From Pegoplata infirma (taxonomy: Eukaryota; Arthropoda; Insecta; Diptera; Anthomyiidae), in assembly GCA_963921195.1 (NCBI GenBank), contig OY992540.1:170469923-170533922 (forward strand): a stretch of DNA of 64,000 nt. The letters are read 5' to 3'. Made by a program: the position numbers and the translations under genes. The notes beneath the pieces were generated by a model. It saw nothing but the letters and a program-made list of their open reading frames with translations. It had not been told where the DNA came from and searched no databases. Positions 9,840 to 22,139 of this stretch are shown one piece after another (position 1 is the stretch's first letter; each line of letters begins with the position of its first letter).

Positions 9840-12790
9840 TTCGGAAAATTTTTTATAGAAAAAATGGTAGAGAATCTGAGCCTTTTTCTACTGAGAAAAA
9901 TACTGAATCGGAGGATTTTTCTATAGTAAAATGTCGTAGATTCTGATAATTTTTCTATCGAAAAAATGTTTAACAATCTAAAAAATATCTGTAGAAAAAT
10001 TCTCAGAATCTTATGCTTTTTTTCTATAGAAAAATTTTAAGATTTTGATACATTTTTTTTCAGAAAAATTCTTAGATTCTGAGACATTTTTTCGATAGAA
10101 CAATTTTCTATAGAAAAATTTTGACACATTTTTTCTAAGAAAAATTCTCAGCTTCTGAGACATTTTATCTATAGAAAAATTCTTAGATTCTGAGACATTT
10201 TTTCGATAGAACAAATCTTAGATTCTGAGATATTTTTTTTTAATTATCAGATTCTGATTCATTTTTCTTACAGAAAAATTTCCAGTTTCTGAGATATTTT
10301 TTTTTATAGAAAAATTCTGACGCATTTTTTCTAAGAAAAATTCTGACGCATTTTTTCTAAGAAAAATTCTCTGATTCTGAGACATTGTTTCTATAGAAAA
10401 ATTCTTAGATTCTGAGACAATTTTTCTTTAGAAAAATTTTCAGATTCTGAGACATATTTTCTATAGAAAAATTCTTACAATTTTGAAAAAAAATTTTCCA
10501 TAGAAAAATTCACAGATTCCGAGAGAGCTTTTTCAATAGAAAAATTTTTAGATTCTGACACATTTTTTCCATAGAAAAATTATCAGATTCTGAGACATTT
10601 TTTGTATAGAGAAATTCTCAGATTCTAAGACATTTTTTCTATAGAAAAACTCTCAGATTCGGAGACAACTTTTTCTAAAGAATCTGAGATTTTTTCTATA
10701 GAAAAAATGTCTCAGAACCTAAGACTTTTTCTATAGAAAAAATGTCTCAGATTCTGAGACATTTTTTCTATAGAAAAAATTTTCTCAGAATATGAGACTT
10801 TTTCTATTAAAAAAAATGTCTCAGAATCTGAGACTTTTTCTTTAGAAAAAATGTCTCAAAATCTGAGAATTTTTTCTATTGAAAAATGTTTCTAAGTCTG
10901 AGAATTTATCTATTGAAAATTTTCTATAGAAAAGTCTCAAAAAAGTCTCGGATTCTGAGATATTTTTTCTATAGAAAAAGTCTCAGATTCTGAGACATTT
11001 TTTCTATAGAAAAAGTCTCAGATTCTGAGACATTTTTTCTATAGAAAAAGTCTCAGATTCTGAGACATTTTTTCTATAGAAAAAGTCTCAGATTCTGAGA
11101 CATTTTTTCTATAGAAAAAGTCTCAGATTCTGAGACATTTTTTCTATAGAAAAAGTCTCAAATTCTGAGACATTTTTTCTATAGAAAAAGTCTCAGATTC
11201 TAAGACATTTTTTCTATAGAAAAAGTCTCAGATTCTGAGACATTTTTTCTAAGAAAAAGTCTCAGATTCTGAGACATTTTTTCTAAGAAAAAGTCTCAGA
11301 TTCTGAGACATTTTTTCTAAGAAAAAGTCTCAGATTCTGAGACATTTTTTCTATAGAAAAAAAATCTAAGACTTTTTCTATAGAAAAAATGTCTCAGAAC
11401 CTGAGACTTTTTCTATAGAAAAAATGTCTTAGAATTTGAGACTTTTCTATAGAAAACATGTCTCAGATTCTAACAAGGGAAGTCTCCCTAGTGTCACCCG
11501 CGGATCTTTATGGAATTAGTTTTATTTTGTAGATCAGAAAAAATAAAGGGACACGTATTTTTTTTTAGCGGCCCAAATTCATATTTAGGGGGTAAAAAGG
11601 AGGGGGGAAGACAAGGCCATTTTTCAGTTTTTTTCGTTTATCTCTTATATTATGCAAAGAAACCTAGTCATGTTACATACTAAATGAAAGGTCTTTGGAA
11701 AACCTATCTACGTGTGCTAAGAACGTGTCCAAACATGCACAACTTTTCGTCATATTGAGTAAAATACCAAAATTTTAGGACATTTTTGTTAATAAGTCGA
11801 AAAATATTACTTTCTTTGGCCCGTTGTGAGCACCACGAGATAGGTATTTTTAATACCTTTAATCTGATACCACACATGCCAATATTAATTTTGTTTAAAT
11901 AGGCGTAAATCGTAAAAAACTGAAAAAGGTAAATTTCCCCCCATACAAATCGACCCCCCCTAAAAATGAGTTTGGGCCGCTAAAAAAAAATACGTGTCGA
12001 ATTAATTTTCGTTCTTAACAACATATCTAAATTTCATGAAGATCGGAGGGTGACACCAGGGAGACTTCCCTTGTAAGACTTTTTCTATAGAAAAATTTTC
12101 TCAGAATATGAGACTTTTTCTATTAAAAAAATGTCTCAGAATCTGAGACTTTTTCTTTAGAAAAAATGTCTCAAAATCTGAGAATTTTCTACTGAAAAAT
12201 GTTTCTGAGTCTGAGAATTTATCTATTAAAAATTTTTTATAGAAAAATATCTTAAAATCTTAGAATTTTTCTTTAAAAAAATATCCAAGAATTTTTCTAT
12301 AAAAAATGTCTCAAATTCTAAGCATTTTTCACATATTTTTCTATAGAAAAAATGTCTTCAATATCTCAGAATTTTTCTATTGAAAAAATGAGTTAGAATC
12401 TGAGATTTGTTCTTTAGAAGTAATATCTCAGAATCTGAGATTTTTTGTATAGAAAAAATGTGTCAGAATTTTGGAATTTTTCTATAAAAAAATGTCTCGG
12501 AATCTAAGAACTGTTCTATTAAAAATAGATATCTAAATCTGATAATTTTTCTATAGAAAAAATGTCTCAGTCTGATATTTTGTTGGGATTTTTTATTCAG
12601 AATCTGATTTTTTTTTATAGACAAAATGTCTCAAAATCTGAAATATGAAATTTTTTTGTAGAAAAAATGTCTCAGTATTCATGATATTTTCTAGAGAAAA
12701 AATATCTCAATTTCTGAGATTTTTCTATGGACAAAATGTTTAAAAATTTAAGATTTTTCGACAGGAAAAATGTCAAAAATTGACCCATTA
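9840..12790. repeat. Palindromic tandem minisatellite (about 35-bp unit), main array
   Basis: The unit is two palindromes in a row: TCTCAGATTCTGAGA and TTTTTTCTATAGAAAAA. It is most uniform at about 10950-11345, where the 35-bp unit (some units 33-34 bp) repeats about eleven times. It is increasingly diverged towards both sides. A 600-bp foldback element interrupts it at 11474-12073. Diverged arrays of the same unit occur at 17600-19850, 40790-41760 and 55540-55940. Confidence 0.9.
11474..12073. mobile_element. Foldback/Harbinger-type element in the minisatellite (TAA target)
   Basis: The ends CAAGGGAAGTCTCCC and GGGAGACTTCCCTTG are inverted repeats. TAA is duplicated on both sides (11471-11473, 12074-12076). 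Subterminal inverted blocks (GTGTCACCC/GGGTGACAC, GCGGCCCAAA/TTTGGGCCGC) make most of the element a foldback. It shares its terminal CAAGGGAAGT with the element at 63179-63765. A 3-bp TWA target is typical of PIF/Harbinger; the superfamily is inferred. Confidence 0.8.
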
Positions 12791-13162
12791 TTTCTACAAA
12801 AATGTCAGAATTTTTGACGTGTTTTCTATACAAAAAAAAAATAAAAAAAAAAAAACAAAATAATACGTATTTTTTCATATTTGCAGGCTGGCTTTGGATC
12901 CTACAATATTGGTGTATGCAGTTTATATGAAATTTTAATAAAATAATGTTTATGAATAAAAAAAAAAATCTAAATTTAGTTTTTTTTTGTATACCAATTA
13001 TAGGGTATAATTAACTATTTATTAAATTACATAGTAAATATTTACTATGATTAAATTTTATAAAAAAATTAACTATGGGCCTAGTTGTTTACCTATGTTT
13101 ATCAAACACATCGTTGTCATTAACTTTTCTCATAGTTAATTTGTAGATTAAAATGACACATA

Positions 13163-14199
13163 CACCGAACCAAATCGAGTAGGTAAAATCAACGAAAAAA
13201 TTTTGTTGATCTTTAACAAAATTTTGTCAATTTTTTTTTTAAGATTCTACAAATTTTATTCAAATTAACGAAATTTCGTCAAATTTACATACTCTGAAGA
13301 GGTAAAATTAACGAAATTTCTTCAAATTGACTAAAAAACTATAGGGTGTATAAAATTGATAAAATTTAATCAAATTGACTAAAATTATTTGCTTGACGCC
13401 ATTTTTTTTTTCTTTGAGCAAGCGTCATTAAAAACATTTCGTTTTGCGAAAAATTAATTTATTTTTTCATTAAATTATGCCATATTATTGGCATTGTTGA
13501 AGTGGCATTAAAAATGTTGCAAAAATTCACGTAAGTTATGATTAATATAATAATAATTAATTTACAAACAATTAATTTTCATTTATTTTTTTTATTTAGG
13601 TAATGTACATATTTACAAGGGTTTATACAATAAAATCGGAAATCTGATGACTTCTGCTGAAATACTCTTTACCAGTCTGGAATTTGGATAAACATACCCA
13701 GCAAATTTTCTTCGTCGCTTGTTTAAGTTTGTAAAAGTGTAAGTTTATATTTATATAAATGTGTGTATTAATTAATGTGGAAGTTTATATTTATTTTAAT
13801 TCAATTATTTTGTATTTGTTATTTATTAAAGTAAATATTTTTTAAGTTTTAAAATATAAACCTATCCTTTTTAATAAAAAAATTATAAACAAAAATATTT
13901 TTGGATATATTTTATTTTTTATAGGGGTAGAAAATTTAGTAAATTTAATTAAATATTGTGGAATCGACGAAATTCATTGTGTTAAATTAACGAAATTTTG
14001 TCAAATCAACAGAATTATTTTATTCAAATTGACGAAAATAATTCGTTAATTTGACAAAATTTCGTCAAATTTATCTCAAATATAAATCAACGAAAATTTA
14101 TTCAAATCAACACCCCTGTTTTGTTAGCTGTATAATGATTGTTCTTTCGTCAAATTAACATGCTTTTTCGTTAATATTACTGCCATATTTGGTTCGGTG
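13163..14199. mobile_element. Third-level MITE, CACCGAACCAAAT ends, TA target
   Basis: 13-bp perfect terminal inverted repeats CACCGAACCAAAT/ATTTGGTTCGGTG with TA on both sides (13161-13162, 14200-14201). Subterminal regions carry many copies of AACGAAATTTCGTCAA-like motifs in both orientations. Non-coding, 1037 bp. Confidence 0.85.
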
Positions 14200-15071
14200 T
14201 AGTCAGCCACAACTATGTCACATCAACTATGACATAGTTGGGGCTATTTCACCTATGACATAGTTGAAAAAATAGTAATCATCAACTATGTAATTTTTTG
14301 GGTGTACAAATATTTATGTTGATTTCAATAAAAATTATTGTCAGTTTTTGTAAAAGTTGATCAACTCGTTTTTTTGTAAATCAACTCGTATTTTTTGTAA
14401 ACTTAACTCATATTTTTGTTGATATAAGAAATTTTATTAATAAAAAAAACTTGTTGTTATTTGTTAATATTCTTTTATTAAGTAAAAATCACAATATTTT
14501 TTAGAATTATCACCGGCTTTTTAAGCTGCACGAGATTTTCATACACACTTCGTTTATTTATGTTATGCACTCGTAAGCCATTCTCCAGTTTTCTAATGAC
14601 ACCAAATCAAAAACCTTAAAAAAAAACAAAAAAAAATATAATATAGTAGGAATACATAGAGTAACCAATGTATTTTATTACTTACCAAATATTTACAGAT
14701 CAGAATCTGATCATCAGATCCTATTTTTATTTATTTTTTTAATATTAAATATTTTTATAAGAAACAAACACATAAAATGATTTTATAAGAGACAAACAAA
14801 TTTCACATTGCAATGCATTGCTACCAACTTGATAATACAAAAATGAACGAACAGGGTTGTTTTTTCTTTTTTGGTTTTATCTATTGAATTCTGTATAGGC
14901 GTTGTAAAAAGTTGATTCAACTTTACTGATTATTCAACGATATCAACATTAATTTTTGTTGAATACGGCAATATTCTGTAAAACTTGATCTACAATGGGT
15001 TTACTAATTTTTCTACTAAGATATTTCTATGAGTGTATAAAGGCCGAATTAAAACATTTTATTTTTATGTA

Positions 15072-16374
15072 CACGCAAAAAAAAAACTTGTGTCGGAGTG
15101 AGCAAAAATCTGGCATAATTTTACCAAAAATATGCTAAAACTACAACCGACGAAGTAGTTTTCGTAATTTAGCCAAAACACTTATGTAAAAAATTTTGAA
15201 GAAAATGCTAATGCTATTTAAGCAAAAACTTGGTAAAATATACCAAAAGAAATATGGTGAAATATACCAAAATTATTTGAAAAGCTGACTAAAAATAATG
15301 CTAAAAGTTACCACATTTATGCTAAAATAAATTTTCAATAAATTTTTGTAAAAATTTGTATATTTGTTGAATTTAAAATTTTCACAGAATAAATCCATAT
15401 TAATATAATAAATGTTGTGTAGGATTTAATTTACCACCGACCAACTGACCCTTTTTGTACAATTTTCTCGAGTGACTGCTGCCTACGCTTCTTCTTGAAG
15501 TAAAGGATCCGCTATAGCTTCACGAATTTATTTAAAAGCATCCTGTAAAAATAGAAAATTATTACAAAGCATAAATTTTTAATTTAAAAAATTGGTTAAC
15601 CCCATTGGTCTCTTGGTAAGGAGGAACACTTACTTTGTCATTCCATTTGTAACTCATCAAAACAGGTATGGACTCCCTTGGCTTTGGGTTTTTAGGTTTT
15701 AATTTTATAACTAAAGGCAGGATTGGTGTCCACGCTCTTTATTGTAGTGAAGGATTCTCCATAGCTTCAAAAATTTATTTAGCAGTACCCTGTAAAAATA
15801 TAAAATTATTACCAAACACTAATTTTTAACTAAAAATCTATTAAACCTTATTGGTGTCTTCGGAATGCGGGTATACTCACTTTATCATTCCATTTGTTAT
15901 TCATCGAAACATACGTCTGGGACTCCATTGGTTTTTCTTATTGAATGGTGTTTTAAGTGATGAAAGCAAAATTAACTTTAACATTCTTTTATCTTACATT
16001 TATTTATCTTTTAGAAAACTAATTATTTATTTTTATTTATGTATTAATTTATTTTTATTTTATATATCAATTTCCTTTTTACGTTTTTATAACACAAAAA
16101 AATAAACGAACAACACACGCACAAAAAAATACAAAATGAATATGGCGGTATGTATTTGTTTTGTTTTTTTTGTTGTTTTCTTTCCATAAATTTTTGTGCA
16201 GGTAATTTGCGTTATTGAGCAAGCTACTTGGTTATTTTACATAAAAAATGAATTATGTTACTTTAACATCGACAAGCATAATATTAGCAAAAATTTGGTA
16301 AAAATTTTTTTTTGGTATGAAAAAAGTTTTACCAAGTAGGATTGCTCAATCTTTCACAGATTTTTTTTTGCGTG
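15072..16374. mobile_element. 1.3-kb TIR element, copy 1 (intact)
   Basis: Ends CACGCAAAAAAAAAA...TTTTTTTTTGCGTG with TA target (15070-15071, 16375-16376). Nearly the whole element recurs at 25197-27132. Subterminal motifs ACCAAAA/TTTGGTA and TGCTAAAA repeat. This copy carries the empty site for the MITE nested in copy 2. An 84-residue open frame at 15851-16105 is probably not a gene, because it lies in AT-rich, low-complexity sequence. Confidence 0.9.
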
Positions 16375-16589
16375 TACCTTTTGGTACTAAAAATAAAAAA
16401 ACAACATGAATTAATTCATTAATTAAAAATCATGTGAATTAATTCACAAATTGAATTAATTCTTCAAAGGTCTGCTTTTACTGCATTCTCAAGAGCGCTC
16501 TTTGGATGCGCTTCAGTACACTCAAAATAAATTCTCTGTCCAATCAGCAGAAAATCTGCTGAAAATACATCTATTTTGAGTCATATGAG

Positions 16590-17439
16590 CAGGGCCGGGT
16601 TAGCCATGTCGGGGCCCCTAGGCAATGCATGTCTCGGGGCCCCTTCAGACTTTTTATAATTCCAAAAAATAAAAAAAACACAAATTTTCCAAGCACAATG
16701 CAAATGTTTTCTTAATTACGCTGTTTTTTGTGAATAGTATACCCCTTTCTGGAATTCTCTTTTGCTTTTTTGACCTTCTTAGAAGTAATGTCTCATTTCC
16801 TGAAATCCTTTTTTAAGAAAAAGTATGTTAAAAAATTGCGTCTAAGAAGGTCAAAAAAAGGGGTAAAATGGCAACAGTGTTCGATTCCCACCAGAGGCCT
16901 TGATCTGTTATGCTACCAAGGCACGAAGGTCATTTGTACCACTTTTCGGTTAAACCAATAAATTAAACAAATAAAATAAAATTAAAAAAAATAAAATAAA
17001 ATAAAATATTTTTTACCAAGTAATAATTTTCAGTCAAAGAAATACGTGGGCGCATTTTTTTACCAAGTAACAATAATAATAAAAAAGCTAGGGGCCCCGT
17101 GGTCCCCTAATAATTTTGAGTCAAAGACATACGTGAGCGCATTTTTTTACCAAGTAATAATTTAAAAAAAAGCAAGGGGCCCCCACAACAAAATACTTAT
17201 CGCTGTTAAAAGAATAATTGCTAGCATTTCCCTATTTATTCTTCCATGTTTACACTGGTATTTTTTACCAAGTTATAATTTTCAGTCAAAGAAATACGTG
17301 GGCGCATTTTTTACCAAGTAATAATTTCAAAAAAAGCTAGGGGCCCCGTGCTTTAACAAAAAAAAAAAAATAGGGGGCCCTATCTGATGCGGGGCCCCTA
17401 GGCAGTTGCCTACTTTGCCTTAAGGGTAATCCGGGCCTG
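16590..17439. mobile_element. hAT-like element with GGGGCCCC subterminal repeats
   Basis: The ends are CAGGGCCGGGTTAGCC and GGGTAATCCGGGCCTG. The flanks CATATGAG (16582-16589) and CACATGAG (17440-17447) form an 8-bp duplication with one mismatch. Many short GGGGCCCC/AGGGGCCCC palindromes lie near the ends (16611, 16635, 17092, 17178, 17340, 17390). The segment ACCAAGTAATAATTT...ATACGTGGGCGCATTTTT repeats three times inside. Non-coding. Confidence 0.8.
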
Positions 17440-17599
17440 CACATGAGGAATCTGATAATCATGCGCGGGTTCAAGGGGGGGAAGGGGAAACCCCCCCATA
17501 TTAAATTTCTAAAAGAAAAAAAAGGAAAAAAGAAAAAAAGAAAGAAAAGGAAAGATAAAGAAGAAAAATAGAAAAAAGGAAATTTTCTAAAAAAAATTT

Positions 17600-19850
17600 C
17601 AAGGAAAAAAATCTCGAAGTCCAAAAATTTTTCATAGAAAAAAATCTGAAAATTTTAATAGGGAAAATTTTTAAATTTTTTAAGGAAAAAGTAAATTAAT
17701 CTGAAAATTTTCTGTGAAAAATATCTGTCAATCTTATTATGAATTTTGGCGTAAACAAATTAAATTATGTTTTTTTTTTTGTATAGAAAAATGTTACAGG
17801 ATCTTAATATGGTTTATTTAAAAAATGTTTGTCTTCTACATAGCAATAGGAAAAATATCTTAAAAATGTTTATAATTTTTCTATTGGAAAAAAGTCTCAG
17901 AATTTCTGAATTTGAGACTTATTTTAAGGAAAAAGGTCTCAAAATCTGAGTCTTTTTAAAAAAGAAAAAGGTCTCAAAGTCTGAGACTATTTATTGTTGA
18001 AAAATAGTCTCAGAAGTTGAAACTTACTGAATTGGTAGAAGGTCGCTGAATCTGAGACTTTTTCTACGGGGAAAAAAGGTCTTAAAGTCTGAGGAAAAAC
18101 GTTTTCGAATCTGGGACTTTTTCTTTAAGGCGCGTTTACACGGGAGAGAAAACTGCTAGACAAAGACCAAAAAACGACTCTGTGTAGCAGTGAATTTGAC
18201 TTTTTCAATAATTGTGTCAAATCAAATTCCTCTAAAACGTATTATTTCTTACCTTTTTTTTGATAATGTTACAGATTTTTGAAGGATATTGATATTATTT
18301 TTGACTTCAAGTCTGTATTTTGTTTAATAAAAAAATTACAACGTAAACAAAATTTATTTTTTTTAGAAATGATATTTAAAAATGCTAGAGTTGACAAATT
18401 TTCGATTTTTCTATTGAGATTTCTTTCTCGTGTGAACGCACCTTTAGGAAAGGGTCACAGAATATCCGACTTTTTCTATAGGAAAAGTGTCTTAGAATAG
18501 GAAAATATTTCAGAATCAGAAAAAGGTCTCAGAATCTGGCACTTCTTCTTTAGAGCAAAAGTGCCAGAATAAGAATATATAAGAAAAAGCTCTCAGAATC
18601 TGATACTTTTTCTTTAGGAAAAAAGTCTAAGAATCTAGGCTTTTTTCTTTAGGAATAAGATCTCAGAATTTGAAACTTTTTCTTTAGGAAAAAGGTCTAG
18701 AATCTTAGACTTTTTCTATTGGAAAAAGGTCGAAGAATCTAAGACTTTTTCTATAGAAAAAAGGTCTCAGAATCTGAAATATTTTCAGTACCTAATAATT
18801 AGAGACCTCTCTATAGGAAAAATGTCTCAATAATGCTTTAAAATATGAAACTTTTTTTATAGTAAAATGTCTCAGAATCTGAGACTTTTTCTGTGGAAAA
18901 AAATTTCCTACACTCAAAATAATAACTCTGTTTAATACTCTGTAAAATGACTGTAATCTCAATTCGACAGATATATGACAAAGTTATCTGTCGAAATACA
19001 GATTTTAAGAAAATACTTTGTATTTTCTTGTGACCGAGAAACAAAATTTTGTAAAACTGGAGTTACTCGTTAAAAACTCGCAATTTTCACAAAAATAAAA
19101 AAAGTAAATTTACAATTTGGAAGCATTAAAGCGGGCAAATTTAACAAAATTTTAATTAATTTAATTTTAATTAATGTTTTTGAAGCAGAGAAGTTTTACT
19201 CATAAAATGGATTTGACTAAAACTTTGTGTATTTACAGAGTTTTTTTTTGTAAAATTTTGAACTCATTAACTGCATTTAATTAAAACTTTGTAAATTTAC
19301 AGAGTTTTTTTAATGAAATTCTTTTCTGTTTTATCAGTATTTTACAGATAATTCTATAAATTTACAGTTTTTTTATCAAAATCATTTTACAGAATTTTCT
19401 TCTTAAAATAACAAAAAATCTTGCTGGTTGGAAATCTATGGTATTTTCTGTTGGCTCAGCAGAGTATCTCTGTAATTAAACAGTGATTATTTTGAGTGTA
19501 GAATCTGAAAATTTTTCTATACGCAAAAAGTCTCAGATTCTGACACATTTTTCGTAAAGAAGAAATCTTATATTCTGAGAATTTTTCCTATAAAATAAAA
19601 ATTTCACGAAAAATGTCTACAAAATCGGATATTTTCTATGTAGGAAGAATTTCTTCTATTAAAAAATTCTCAGATTTTAAATCTTCTGAGACATTTTTTG
19701 TAAAGAAAAGTCTTATATTCTGAGACATTTTCCCTTTAAAAAATATTTTTTTCACGAAAAACGTCCCAACATCTGTTATTTTCTATGTAGGAAGAATTTC
19801 TTCTATTAAAAACTTCTCTTCTTATGTATACGAAAAATATACAACTTTCT
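17600..19850. repeat. Diverged palindromic minisatellite, second locus
   Basis: Degenerate tandem copies of the TCTCAGAATCTGAGA and TTTTCTATAGAAAA palindromes found at 9840-12790. A 588-bp MITE interrupts them at 18911-19498. Unit spacing is irregular and mutations are many, so this array is older or less homogenised. Confidence 0.8.
18911..19498. mobile_element. 588-bp MITE, CACTCAAAATAAT ends, TA target
   Basis: Left end CACTCAAAATAATAACTCTG; the right end complement reads CACTCAAAATAATCACTGTT. TA flanks both (18909-18910, 19499-19500). CTGTAAATTTACAG-like motifs recur inside in both orientations. It interrupts the minisatellite. Confidence 0.85.
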
Positions 19851-19859
19851 TTTAAAACA

Positions 19860-20930
19860 AATTAAAAAAAAAATTGATCTAAACTAAATATGATCATGAA
19901 AAACAAACCTCCTTCGGCAAAAGCTAATAAATTTGATGATTTTATAGCTTTCCCAATACTTTTTTTATTGCAAAAAAACGTATCCCTCTTTTTGCTCGTC
20001 AACAAAGGTGAATTTATGATTTTTTTTTCGAAGTACAAAAACAATTCCCCCCCCCCCCCCTCCCCCCGCAAACCCAAAAGCTGTAGCCACCACTGCTGAT
20101 AATAGCAGACACGGTTTGCTGAAAATCTGTGAAATCAGCAAAACAAATCTGTCAAAATAGTAGAGAAATCTGCAAAGACATTTTCTAGAAAATTGTTTTT
20201 AGAAAACTTGTTTTCATGTAAACTTTAATAGTTTTTTTTAATCTTAAAAAAAAAATAAAAAAAATGTTTTTGTAAAATTAGCAATATGATCTGATTTTTT
20301 TTAGTTTTCTCAATTATAAGCCTCAATCGTTTTAATTGTATAAAACCCGAAAAAATAACACTTTGAAAAAAAAACTTAAGAAAGTGTTCTTGAAAAAAGG
20401 ATGACAGCAAACTATTTCTGTAAATTTCAAAATAATCTGCAAAAAATATGTTTAAAAATACATAATTTTTGAGCCATATGAGAAATCTGCTGATTTTAGC
20501 AGACACGGTTTGCTGAAAATCTGTCATGACTATCTAGGTAAAATCCGCAGAAAAATCTGTAAAAACAGTAAAAAATTTTGGATTTTAGAAAATTTGTTTT
20601 CATGAAAACTTTAATAGTCTCAATCGTTTTAATTGTTAAAAAAAACACATTGAAAAAAAAACTTAGAAAATTTTCTTGAAAAAAAGAATGACAGCAAACT
20701 ATTTTTATATAATTAAAAAATAATCTGATAGAAATATGTTCAAAAATACTTTAAAATTCAGCAAACAGAATCAGTAAAAACACAGTAAAATTTCTGTTAT
20801 TTTGTAAAACTCAATGACAGAAATTTCAGTAAAAATATAAATTTTAGCAGAAAAATCTTCTGAAAGTTTGCTTAATCAAATTAAAAGTCGTTTTACAGAT
20901 TTTTTCTTTTGAGTGTATGCTATAAAAAGA
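19860..20930. repeat. AT-rich region with a 395-bp tandem duplication
   Basis: Two copies of a segment start with TAGCAGACACGGTTTGCTG (about 20104 and 20499) and share GATGACAGCAAACTATTT near their ends. A (C)n run lies at 20047-20067. The block ends in TTTTGAGTGTA (about 20910-20920), like a MITE terminus, but I cannot place the other end. No gene. Confidence 0.55.
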
Positions 20931-20939
20931 TGACTTATT

Positions 20940-21157
20940 TTTGCTGGGAAAAAATTGCATCGTTTATCGAAACCGGAATTAAATTCAGGGAAAACGCCTT
21001 TTTTTTGGATGTGATTTTTACCCGCTATCACGACTTTAAAATAAGTCGAGGGTAAAGCTTAAACGTTGCGCTTAAGGATGCTGAACACATTTGTTCAGTC
21101 GCCTTAACCCTTAGGGCACCAATTGTTTCTCAATGATGCCTTATTCCCGAAAAACTA
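20940..21157. repeat. Half copy of a foldback repeat
   Basis: The segment with AAGTCGAGGGTAAAGCTTAAAC and CGCCTTAACCCTTAGGGCAC matches both arms of the foldback at 31490-31895. It directly precedes the duplicated site of the large hAT at 21166. Confidence 0.55.
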
Positions 21158-21249
21158 CAAATCATTAGAGTCCGACCGAATATTCGGTCTCGGTTTCGGC
21201 CGAATAATGGGGTTTCGGCCGCTATTCGGTATTCGAATAGCGTTAAAAT

Positions 21250-21735
21250 ACCTACTTTGTAAGTTGTTTTGGGGTCAACTACTTTTTCAGTTAAATCAAC
21301 TAACAATGTTAGTTATTTTAACTGACAAAAAACAACTGACTTATGTAGTAAAAATTTCTAACATTTGTGGCCAAAACAACTAATATGTAGTAAAAATAAA
21401 ATAAACAATATATTTTTTTTTTTTCAAAAAATTTTTCAGAAAAAAAAATTGAAGACCAAATCTTTTCCAATTTTTTTTTTAAAATTGTAAAAAGAAAAAA
21501 CTAATTTTTTTTTTTTGGAAAAAACTTTGAAAATTTTTTAGAGATAAAAAAAAATAAAATTAACTACTTTAAATAACTGTTACTACATTACAGTACTTTT
21601 TTGTTAGTTATTAAAAAAAACGACCTAAAATAATTAACAGAAATAGTTGTTTGATATTTTTCATACAAAAATAACTGACTTTGTAGTTGAAAACAACTTA
21701 CAACTGTAAAATATACAAACAACTAATGCCAACTC
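21250..21735. mobile_element. AT-rich MITE with AACTAACT/AGTTAGTT repeats, copy 1
   Basis: This stretch closely matches the reverse complement of 35550-36028 (shared blocks TTTTCATACAAAAA, TTGAAGACCAAAT, GTTGTTTTCAACTACAAAG). Its own termini are degraded; the better ends are in the other copy. Non-coding. Confidence 0.65.
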
Positions 21736-22139
21736 GAAAAACCTTACTTTTCAGGAGAGCTAAAAAACCAAGGATGGGTACCAATTCGATAAAAGTATTG
21801 GTATTGGTTTTTAAAATTATATTAGTATTGGTATAGGTATTGGTTTTCATTTTTTGTTGAATTGGTATAGGTTTCGGTATTGGTTTTGAATTATTTAGGT
21901 ATTGGGTATTGGTATTGGTTTTAGCCTCGAATCGGTATCGGTTTTTAATAAGTATTGGTAATTATCTTATATCGGTTTTGGTATTTGTATGCAAAAGGTT
22001 TTGTCGTTAATATTAATTTAATGTAAGTCGTCCTTCTGTCCGCCTCACAGTGCACACTGGGGCGAGATGGTAGGTTTTTTGGCCAAAAATCTCTACAGGT
22101 CTTAAATGTTAACCGATTTTTTTTTAAATTCAGAATATA

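Larger units (their letters stand above)
8709..14304. mobile_element. Second-level MITE, CACCCAAAAAATTACGTAGT ends, with nested cargo
   Basis: The left end CACCCAAAAAATTACGTAGT is matched by the right end, whose complement reads CACCCAAAAAATTACATAGT. TA flanks both (8707-8708, 14305-14306). Between the arms lie a DINE-1 copy, the palindromic minisatellite with its own insertion, and a third TA-flanked MITE. Motifs of ACTATG/CATAGT recur in both arms (8740-8830 and 13010-13150, 14210-14290). Confidence 0.75.
8632..15035. mobile_element. Outer MITE (CACTCA...TGAGTG) swollen by nested insertions
   Basis: A short left arm (8632-8706) and a right arm (14307-15035) share motifs such as TTGTTGAT and end in CACTCA/TGAGTG with TA on each side (8630-8631, 15036-15037). 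Everything between is the next element inward. The terminal match is short, so the pairing of these ends is probable rather than proven. Confidence 0.5.

Noticed and set aside
15851..16105. 84-aa frame also present at 26618-27001
   Set aside because: Both are copies of the same non-coding TIR element, so similarity reflects shared DNA, not protein constraint; the frames end at different places.
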